From contig JAOTTU010000093.1 of the NCBI GenBank assembly GCA_029864225.1, positions 1 to 7,801 of the forward strand: 7,801 bases of DNA, written 5' to 3'. Below are positions 1 through 5,519 of this stretch, piece by piece. Made by a program: the position numbers and the translations under genes. The notes beneath the pieces are model-generated. The model was not told the origin of the DNA. It did not search any database and worked only from the letters and a program-made list of their open reading frames with translations. Position 1 is the first letter of the stretch; each line of letters starts with the position of its first letter. This DNA comes from Gammaproteobacteria bacterium. GTDB taxonomy: Bacteria > Pseudomonadota > Gammaproteobacteria > UBA9214.

Positions 1-2
1 AT

Positions 3-1349
3 CGACCCTGGGCGATGTTCCTGGACAGCGGTCGGCCATACGTACAACAGGGGCGTTACGACATCCTCGTGGCAGATCCCATGCTGACGCTGACCACACG
101 TGGCCCGCTGACCGAGATTCGCAGTCTGAATAATGTGGAATTATCCAAACAGGATCCGTTTGCGTTGGTGCGGCAGTATCTGGAGCCGACCGAACCACAA
201 CACACCGATTTGCCTTTTTGTGGGGGAGCACTGGGTTACTTTGCCTATGATCTTGGGCGCCGCATCGAGCAACTGCCGAGTAGTGCCGAAAATGCGGAGC
301 AGATCCCGGAGATGGCGGTGGGGGTGTATGACTGGGCGTTGGTGGTGGACCACGAACAGCAGCGCAGCTGGCTGGTCGGACAGGGGCGGGATGATCGGAC
401 GCGGCAACGATGGCAGGAATTGCTGGAGTGTTATCGCAACCCGCCGTTACCACGTCGCAGGCGGCCATTCGAGGTGCTGGATACACCCGTATCGAGCATG
501 ACCTATGAAGACTATACGCGGGCATTTCACCGTATCAAGCACTATATCCGCGAAGGGGATTGCTACCAGGTCAACCTCGCCCAGCGATTCCACGTTAACG
601 TTGATGGATCGCTTTGGCAGGCCTATAAGTCACTGAGGAAAATGAATCCGGCACCGTTCGGCTGCTATTTGAATACCCCTTATGCACAGATTCTGAGTTC
701 ATCACCGGAGCGGTTCCTACGGATCAGGGGAGGTGAAGTCGAAACAAAACCGGTCAAGGGAACCCGGCCTCGATCGACGGATGCGGACGAAGACCGGAGC
801 TTGGCAGAAGAATTACGCTTGAGCACAAAAGACCGTGCGGAAAACGTGATGATCGTGGATCTATTAAGAAACGATCTCAGTAAAACCTGCGCATTTGGAA
901 CTGTGCGCGTGCGCAAGTTATTCGATGTAGAGAGCTTCGCTACAGTACATCACCTGGTAAGTACCATCACCGGTCGGCTGGATTCTGCCAGCGATGCACT
1001 CGAATGCTTGCGAGGTTGTTTTCCGGGGGGGTCGATTACCGGTGCTCCCAAGCTGCGAGCGATGGAGATCATCGAAGAACTTGAACCCTATCAAAGAGGT
1101 ATTTATTGCGGGTCGGTCGGTTATGTCGGGTTTGACGGGGCGATGGATTCCAATATTGCCATTCGTACATTGGTACATTCCGGTGGCAGACTCAGATTTT
1201 GGGCCGGTGGAGGTATCATCTCCGATTCCGAACTGGATGCGGAGTACCAGGAAACGTTTGACAAAGTGGACGCTATCTTGAAGCTATTGAAACACTTGGA
1301 GATTGACCATGTGGGTGGTGAAGATAGGCGGAAGCCTTGCATCGGATGA
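3..1349 (+). CDS. pabB: Aminodeoxychorismate synthase component I (PabB), 5'-partial
   Basis: Converts chorismate plus glutamine-derived ammonia to 4-amino-4-deoxychorismate, the precursor of 4-aminobenzoate, in the cytosol with a PabA glutaminase partner not seen here. The gene is cut by the window edge: the frame is open back to base 3 and reads RPWA before MFLDSGRP, which looks like the interior of PabB rather than a start, so the Met at 15 is probably not the initiator. Numbered from that Met there are 444 residues. An N-terminal TrpE/PabB-type domain is followed by the chorismate-binding domain (about 160-430). That domain has GDCYQVNLAQRF (181-192), PVKGTRPR (246-253), DRAENVMIVDLLRNDL (273-288), FPGGSITGAPK (336-346) and WAGGGIISDSELDAEYQET (396-414). 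Lys248 in PVKGT matches the PabB-type nucleophilic lysine; anthranilate synthases have Ala there, so PabB fits better than TrpE. The 3' end overlaps the next gene by 41 bases. Beside H4MPT genes, a role supplying 4-aminobenzoate to that cofactor is likely (inference). Confidence 0.93.
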   Translation, partial: RPWAMFLDSGRPYVQQGRYDILVADPMLTLTTRGPLTEIRSLNNVELSKQDPFALVRQYLEPTEPQHTDLPFCGGALGYFAYDLGRRIEQLPSSAENAEQIPEMAVGVYDWALVVDHEQQRSWLVGQGRDDRTRQRWQELLECYRNPPLPRRRRPFEVLDTPVSSMTYEDYTRAFHRIKHYIREGDCYQVNLAQRFHVNVDGSLWQAYKSLRKMNPAPFGCYLNTPYAQILSSSPERFLRIRGGEVETKPVKGTRPRSTDADEDRSLAEELRLSTKDRAENVMIVDLLRNDLSKTCAFGTVRVRKLFDVESFATVHHLVSTITGRLDSASDALECLRGCFPGGSITGAPKLRAMEIIEELEPYQRGIYCGSVGYVGFDGAMDSNIAIRTLVHSGGRLRFWAGGGIISDSELDAEYQETFDKVDAILKLLKHLEIDHVGGEDRRKPCIG

Positions 1350-1962
1350 GTTGCTTCCATGCTGGCTGGACTCACTGAGTTGCTATGGTGGCGGTGAAGT
1401 AGTCATCGTCCCGGGCGGGGGTCCGTTTGCCGGGCAGGTACGTATCTCGCAACGCGTTTGGCGCATCGATGATTCCGTTGTGCATGTCATGGCCTTGCTG
1501 GGGATGGAGCAGTACGGTTTAATGATGTCCGGAATACGCACTGACCTGGTACCGGTTGAGTGTGAGATTGACATGTTTCGAGTCCTGAAGAAAGCCGGTG
1601 TGCCCATCTGGTTGCCGACCTTTATGGTCACTAACGAGGAGAATATTGAACATTCATGGGATGTGACCTCGGACAGTCTCGCTGCCTGGCTGGCGCGTCG
1701 GATCGGAGCCAGCCGGCTGCTGTTGGTGAAATCGGTGAACCTCGGGGACAGTAAAATTTCGGCTGAGGAATTAAGTCAGCAAGGTATCGTTGATGCGGCT
1801 TTTCCCAGCTATCTGCAGCAAGGCAATTTCCTCACCATGATTATGCAGCAGGACCACTACAAGCTCATACCACAGATGCTGAATAGCGGAACGGCCGCAG
1901 GTACGCAAGTGGTGGTCGGGGCAAAGAAGCCAGCGGTGCGATTCCCTTACCACCAGACGTAG
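1309..1962 (+). CDS. Amino acid kinase family protein, MfnE-like
   Basis: A 217-residue single-domain member of the amino acid kinase fold, the family of UMP, acetylglutamate and aspartate kinases. Visible elements are KIGGSL (5-10), the glycine-rich VPGGGPFA (34-41), the substrate/nucleotide segment WDVTSDSLAAWLAR (117-130) and LLLVKSVN (137-144). Archaeal MfnE, of this fold, phosphorylates aminomethylfuran phosphate to the diphosphate in methanofuran synthesis, and related kinases occur in methylotroph cofactor clusters. Function here is inferred from fold, size and context, not proven. The ATG at 1309 is preferred over the in-frame TTG at 1303 because GGAG (1298-1301) lies seven bases before it. 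The start lies inside pabB, so the two are probably co-transcribed and translationally coupled. The gene converges on mfnB, which acts earlier in the furan pathway. Another substrate for the kinase is possible. Confidence 0.85.
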   Translation: MWVVKIGGSLASDELLPCWLDSLSCYGGGEVVIVPGGGPFAGQVRISQRVWRIDDSVVHVMALLGMEQYGLMMSGIRTDLVPVECEIDMFRVLKKAGVPIWLPTFMVTNEENIEHSWDVTSDSLAAWLARRIGASRLLLVKSVNLGDSKISAEELSQQGIVDAAFPSYLQQGNFLTMIMQQDHYKLIPQMLNSGTAAGTQVVVGAKKPAVRFPYHQT

Positions 1963-1979
1963 TGTGTGTCCGCACTACG
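1958..1979. terminator. Hairpin in the convergent gap, possible weak bidirectional terminator
   Basis: A perfect 7-bp inverted repeat (CGTAGTG at 1958-1964, CACTACG at 1973-1979) with an 8-base loop overlaps the stop codon of the kinase gene. The opposing mfnB gene ends at 2013. No strong T-tract follows on either strand, so it is not a canonical intrinsic terminator. A second copy of GCACTAC at 2010-2016, which includes the mfnB stop, could pair with the same left arm in an alternative, larger hairpin. Confidence 0.3.
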
Positions 1980-2012
1980 GTAGTTCATCATTTCGCAGCG
2001 GCAGGCGGTGCA

Positions 2013-2756
2013 CTACTGTGTCCAAATCCGATTGCTGGCACCACCGGCATAAGGGGTAATAATGTGTTCGGTACGGCCCGCTTCATCCAGTTGCGCGCGT
2101 ACCCGTTCAATGGCACTTACGGATAATCGGGATGTACGTATTCCACCCTGGCAGAGGGCGGTGCGGAAACCCAGATAATCTGGGGCAAGTGCCGACAGCA
2201 CCGGGATGTCCGTTGCCTGAAGAGAGCCGGCCAGCCCGGTCAAGAGGCCCAGCTTTTTTCCCCGACGCACGAATGCAGCCAAAGTTTCTGTGTCCATATG
2301 GCTAAGCAAACCGCCACTGGTTTTGTCAGCTGTATCGAGCATGATGCCGGAACAGCCTGCCGCTCGCAGTGGGTCGAGGAGGTGTAGTGGTGGATATTGA
2401 TCGGCAAACAGTACCGCTATTACACGGATACCGGTCTGGCTGGCTGCCGCCAGTGTATTCAGAATGTCGGCGTGCGGGTGGCGCTCGAACAGCCCGACCT
2501 TGACGAAATCCACTCCATTGACGCTGGTCGTCTGGATCGCTTCTGCAATGACGTCCGCCGACATTGGCAGATCGCCCACCGTCGCGCTGACCGGCCGGCG
2601 TCTGCCGATGAAGCGGGTAACGGACTGCTGTATATCGTGGGAAACGGCACCCAAGGCACCCTGGGCCGGGTCCTTGAGATCTATAATGTTGGCGCCACCC
2701 TTAAGCGCCATCCGGGCCTCATGCAGGTTCGACACACTTGCCAGCAGTGCAGTCAT
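2013..2756 (-). CDS. mfnB: (5-formylfuran-3-yl)methyl phosphate synthase (MfnB, DUF556)
   Basis: In archaea MfnB condenses two molecules of glyceraldehyde 3-phosphate to 4-(hydroxymethyl)-2-furancarboxaldehyde phosphate, the first step to the furan ring of methanofuran; methylotrophs use it for methylofuran. The 247-residue protein fits the family as a TIM barrel. Family-like segments are IIDLKDPAQGALG (24-36), DFVKVGLF (83-90) and DTADKTSGGLL (141-151). Lys28 and Lys145 lie in the segments that should hold the catalytic lysines of archaeal MfnB (positions by pattern, not alignment). The frame is open to 2897, but the ATG at 2756 is chosen: homology begins there, its ATGA overlaps the stop of the preceding DUF447 gene, and GAGG lies seven bases upstream. 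It is the last gene of the minus-strand operon, so its translation is probably coupled to DUF447. It converges on the MfnE-like kinase gene. Confidence 0.92.
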   Translation of the reverse strand: MTALLASVSNLHEARMALKGGANIIDLKDPAQGALGAVSHDIQQSVTRFIGRRRPVSATVGDLPMSADVIAEAIQTTSVNGVDFVKVGLFERHPHADILNTLAAASQTGIRVIAVLFADQYPPLHLLDPLRAAGCSGIMLDTADKTSGGLLSHMDTETLAAFVRRGKKLGLLTGLAGSLQATDIPVLSALAPDYLGFRTALCQGGIRTSRLSVSAIERVRAQLDEAGRTEHIITPYAGGASNRIWTQ

Positions 2757-3328
2757 ACACTCGCCTCGTTGCGTTGTTTTTCGCGATACTGTGTTACCGC
2801 TTCCATGAGCCATTTCCACGCCTGCTGTTCGTGCGGCCCGGCTGTTTTCTCTATGGCGATGTTGAGATATTCGATCTCGGACTGGATTTTCTGCCAAGGC
2901 AGCATATGCAGCCGGCTGACGAGTACCGCGGCTTCGAGTACGGCAGCCTGCGCGCGATTGAAGCCGCGGAAGGGCGCGTGTTGTGCTTCATGGACAGGCC
3001 GGCATAGCAAGCGTGGCCTGAGTTCGTCGTCTTCCACCCGCTCCACGAGGACTTCGGTATGGGCCAGCGCATTCTTGAGACGCGCACCCTCTATCCTGTT
3101 GGCCGGGCAAAGTGGCCATTGCCACCGACCAGTGAGACAACCTGCGAAAACGCGCACATCATCCGTGTAGTTGATAACCGCGTAGCGGTCGCGCAGCATG
3201 TTGTCCAGCGATTGGGACGGGCGAAACGGGGCCAGCAACAGGTATTCCCCTTCCTCGCGGATACCCATGGGAGCAATATGAATGTGGCCGTCCTCGGCGC
3301 GGGTCGTTACCACTGTTTCTCGAATCAT
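2753..3328 (-). CDS. DUF447 family protein (predicted flavin-binding split barrel)
   Basis: A 191-residue DUF447 protein. The family is shared by methanogenic archaea and H4MPT-using bacteria. Its known structures have an FMN-binding split-barrel fold, but no reaction has been established to my knowledge. Seen here: an N-terminal barrel-like half, with VVTTRAEDGHIHIAPMGI (6-23), EYLLLAPFRPSQSLDNML (28-45) and AVINYTDDVRVFAG (50-63), and a mostly helical C-terminal half (about 115-185). There is no signal peptide or membrane segment. The frame runs open to 3457, but the ATG at 3328 is preferred: it overlaps the stop of the DHPS-like gene as ATGA, a strong purine-rich SD (AGGAAAGGGG) sits just upstream, and family homology begins at MIRETVVTTR. 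Sitting between DHPS-like and mfnB genes suggests a part in H4MPT or methylofuran synthesis. A redox step or flavin handling would be a guess. Confidence 0.88.
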   Translation of the reverse strand: MIRETVVTTRAEDGHIHIAPMGIREEGEYLLLAPFRPSQSLDNMLRDRYAVINYTDDVRVFAGCLTGRWQWPLCPANRIEGARLKNALAHTEVLVERVEDDELRPRLLCRPVHEAQHAPFRGFNRAQAAVLEAAVLVSRLHMLPWQKIQSEIEYLNIAIEKTAGPHEQQAWKWLMEAVTQYREKQRNEASV

Positions 3329-4722
3329 GACCCCTTTCCTGCCTTGGCCAGAGTAGCCCCGGGATTGGTATAGTCGCAGGTATCTTGTTTGGTCTGTTCG
3401 CTTGCGCACCCCCAATTCAATTCCTGGTCCTGTACGTATCGCTTGCCCAATTGCCACGCGATCTGTGCACGTGCTATTTCAGTCCCGATATAGAAGGCGT
3501 GGCCGGTATCGCCATCCAGATCCAGGTGCTGGAAGAGTTCAAAGGGATCGCTGCCGCTGTGCAGCCCGTCCCGGTTATATACGTGAATACCTTCACTACT
3601 GACCTGGATCCGATAGCTTGGATCGCGCACGGCAGACGCTGTCTCTTCGATCTCTTTACGATTGTACGGAAAAGGGCGGCGTTCGTGCAGACTGATCAGG
3701 CTCTCGTCAATATCACATGGCAGGCTGTTTGCCTCACGTGCGAAATGCATCACCCGTCTGGCAATATCCACTTCATTTACTGCACGCTTTGCATGAGGGC
3801 TGACGGAAGTGGTCAGCACATGATTGATGTGTAACTCTGTTGCGATGCCGGCCATGACAGCATTGATACCACCGGTATCTGCGTCTGTCAGTTCAGTAAC
3901 ATTGCCAATGCCCATCAGAATTTCGGCATCAGGTCGGAGGCGGTGCAGTTCGCGGTAGCGGTGGATGGATTCGGTAAACCCATACAGCAACGGATCGAGG
4001 ATGGGATCTGCCAGATACCGACGGCCCCTGGCATCGAGTTGTTCCATTGCCCGCAGCAGGGAATCCAGATCGCCTGGTACCGACGGGATGAGCACCGGTA
4101 CGGACTCGACCTCATCAGCAAGCCATAAGGTGTCAACGTTCAGGCTCAGCAGGTAGTCGGCTCCGGCAAGGCCACCGGTCAGGAGCTCTTGAGGATCGAC
4201 AGAGTCGACGCTGACACGAAATCCGGCACTGACAAGGGCGGTGACGGTCTCGGCCAGGTGCGGGAAGGGCGTACTCGGCAAACAGCCAATATCAATCACG
4301 TCTGCACCTGCCCGGCGGTATAGGTGTGCACGCTGGAGAATGGCGTCCACGTCCAGTTGAGGCGCATCGACGATTTCCGCAAATATGTTGATGTCGTAGC
4401 GGCTGAGGTCCGGTTTGATCTCACCCTGTCCGAAGAACTGCGGCAGGTCCTTTAGATCGTCCGGCCCACGCTGTACCGGAATCTCGTAATGCTCGGACAG
4501 TGCCTGCAGATCACCACGGCAGCGGCCGGGCACGATAACGCGGTCGACATCAACGGGACGTGGAAGCCGGCGTCGAATCATATCAGCGGTCATCAGGCCC
4601 GCGACATTGATGCCCAGTTGATGTGTGCGTGGGGTAAACGCGGTCGGTTGCATGGCTTCGAGGACCCTGGTGAGGTTCTTTTCCGCCAGCTTTCCGGTCA
4701 GGAACAGGATGCTCTCGGCCAT
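3325..4722 (-). CDS. DUF6513-containing dihydropteroate synthase-related protein
   Basis: A 465-residue protein of the DHPS-related family found in H4MPT gene clusters of methylotrophs and in methanogens. It has three parts: an N-terminal DUF6513-like domain (about 1-115, with ILFLTGKLAEKNL at 5-17 and RVIVPGRCRGDL at 61-72), a DHPS-like TIM barrel (about 115-325), and a C-terminal extension ending near FYIGTEIARAQIAWQLGKRY (430-449). Barrel motifs include GADVIDIGCLPSTPF (139-153), RVSVDSVDPQEL (169-180) and LMGIGNVTELTDADTGGIN (269-287). True folate DHPS is nearer 280 residues and has a DxGGESTRP-type loop; here that position reads DIGCLPSTPF, so it is not ordinary FolP. Coupling of the pterin to an aryl group in methanopterin synthesis has been proposed from the fold, but remains unproven. 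The start lies within the flavoprotein gene (25-base overlap) and has only a weak SD, so translation is probably coupled. The stop forms ATGA with DUF447. Confidence 0.9.
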   Translation of the reverse strand: MAESILFLTGKLAEKNLTRVLEAMQPTAFTPRTHQLGINVAGLMTADMIRRRLPRPVDVDRVIVPGRCRGDLQALSEHYEIPVQRGPDDLKDLPQFFGQGEIKPDLSRYDINIFAEIVDAPQLDVDAILQRAHLYRRAGADVIDIGCLPSTPFPHLAETVTALVSAGFRVSVDSVDPQELLTGGLAGADYLLSLNVDTLWLADEVESVPVLIPSVPGDLDSLLRAMEQLDARGRRYLADPILDPLLYGFTESIHRYRELHRLRPDAEILMGIGNVTELTDADTGGINAVMAGIATELHINHVLTTSVSPHAKRAVNEVDIARRVMHFAREANSLPCDIDESLISLHERRPFPYNRKEIEETASAVRDPSYRIQVSSEGIHVYNRDGLHSGSDPFELFQHLDLDGDTGHAFYIGTEIARAQIAWQLGKRYVQDQELNWGCASEQTKQDTCDYTNPGATLAKAGKGS

Positions 4723-5258
4723 GACATGCGGGGCTCTACCGCCCGGTGTAGCTGCTCTATATCGGAGACAACCTCAGTTGCCTCGAACTCCTGCAGCTTC
4801 TCGACATTTTCGAGATCGATCCGGCGCGGATACACCGGTACGATGCCGGCTGGTGCCTTGGACAGCAGTTTCGGCGCAGTGTCACAAGCGAACACGATGG
4901 ATTTGATACGACACTTGCCAGCTTGCGCATACATATTGGTGACCAGTGTATCGGAGATCCCCCACACACATTTTGCAACCGTGTTGGAGGTTGCCGGCGC
5001 AATCACATAGGTATGATAGGCACCCTTGTAAAGCAGGCCTACGGGCACGCCGCTCGCTGTGGTGTCGCGGAATACACGGATTTTTTTGCGCAGCTCACTC
5101 ACCGGGTAGCCATATATTTGCAACACTTCCTCTGCTGCCCGGCTAAGAAACAGATCGACATTGTCGAATGTCTGTAACAATTCGAGGCATTCCGGAACAA
5201 AGTGACCGGAGCCGGTTATCGCCCATGCCAGGCGCTGGTTTGTGTTCTTAGGTGACAA
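4698..5258 (-). CDS. dmrB: Flavoprotein, dihydromethanopterin reductase (acceptor), DmrB/AfpA type
   Basis: A 186-residue Pfam-flavoprotein-family protein (Rossmann-like, FMN-binding). DmrB of H4MPT-using bacteria reduces dihydromethanopterin to H4MPT, the last step of cofactor synthesis; the related archaeal AfpA is a flavoprotein of uncertain role. Visible motifs are AWAITGSGHF (11-20, phosphate-binding GSGH), VDLFLSRAAEEVL (34-46), APATSNTVAKCVWGISDTLV (87-106) and VYPRRIDLENVEKL (142-155). I choose the TTG at 5258: GAGG lies seven bases upstream, and family proteins begin only a few residues before RLAWAITGSGHF. The frame is open to another TTG at 5339, but the extra 27 residues look unlike the family. 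It is the first firmly recognised gene of the operon, and its 3' end overlaps the DHPS-like start by 25 bases. No iron-sulfur cysteine motif is visible, so the electron donor is unclear. DmrB is favoured over AfpA by bacterial context. Confidence 0.87.
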   Translation of the reverse strand: MSPKNTNQRLAWAITGSGHFVPECLELLQTFDNVDLFLSRAAEEVLQIYGYPVSELRKKIRVFRDTTASGVPVGLLYKGAYHTYVIAPATSNTVAKCVWGISDTLVTNMYAQAGKCRIKSIVFACDTAPKLLSKAPAGIVPVYPRRIDLENVEKLQEFEATEVVSDIEQLHRAVEPRMSWPRASCS

Positions 5259-5460
5259 GATCGACCTCGCGCCTGCATATGCCCCATATAAAGCGTGCGG
5301 CAATGAGTTGCAATTCACCAGGATGCATGCTGACCGCAAAACCTGGTTTTATTGGCTTCGCCAGGATTCTCTTTACCACTGCTTTCGTGTCACTCGAAAC
5401 AGGCAGGGTACCGGTGAGCCGTGACAATGAAGATGCATTTAGTGCACAGCCTGAATACAA
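5248..5460 (-). CDS. Possible small ORF upstream of and overlapping dmrB (uncertain)
   Basis: An open frame of up to 70 codons from a TTG at 5460, with possible later starts at an internal GTG or ATG. It ends with TAA just inside the dmrB start, so the two would overlap as the other genes of this operon do. The C-terminal half (GELQLIAARFIWGICRREVDL) reads like plausible protein, with alternating hydrophobic and basic residues. I recognise no family, the upstream part has no clear SD or ATG, and the candidate operon promoter lies within it. It may equally be chance open frame in a leader region. Confidence 0.25.
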   Translation of the reverse strand: MYSGCALNASSLSRLTGTLPVSSDTKAVVKRILAKPIKPGFAVSMHPGELQLIAARFIWGICRREVDLVT

Positions 5461-5519
5461 TTGGCAGGTCAGAACCGTTGCAGTTGTCGTGTACTCGTGA
5501 CATATGGTGTCGGTACCAG
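5259..5519. other. Spacer between the regulator gene and the dmrB operon
   Basis: This 261-base spacer holds the candidate operon promoter and the possible small ORF listed separately. Two weak inverted repeats are visible. One is GACA-TATGG-TGTC (5499-5511) just beyond the regulator stop. The other is CCTGG/CCAGG, with a 14-base loop, around 5342-5365. Neither is followed by a T-run on the minus strand, so I see no clear intrinsic terminator for the regulator gene; read-through into the operon is possible. Confidence 0.4.
5285..5313 (-). promoter_or_regulatory. Candidate sigma-70 promoter of the dmrB operon
   Basis: On the minus strand, TTGCAA (5308-5313) and TATATG (5285-5290) are separated by exactly 17 bases, each matching 4 of 6 consensus positions. 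Transcription would start just after, near the 8-bp palindrome GCATATGC (5275-5282). That gives a short leader holding the GAGG that serves the dmrB TTG start. This is inference from consensus only. If real, it lies inside the possible small ORF, which would then be untranslated. Confidence 0.3.

Noticed and set aside
2397..3170. 257-codon plus-strand open frame opposite mfnB and DUF447
   Set aside because: It runs antisense to two well-recognised overlapping genes, its sequence is rich in Cys, Ser and Arg without domain-like patterns, and it has no plausible start context. It is a shadow frame.
4489..5010. 173-codon plus-strand frame opposite the DHPS-like and flavoprotein genes
   Set aside because: Antisense to strongly family-matching proteins, with no recognisable motif.
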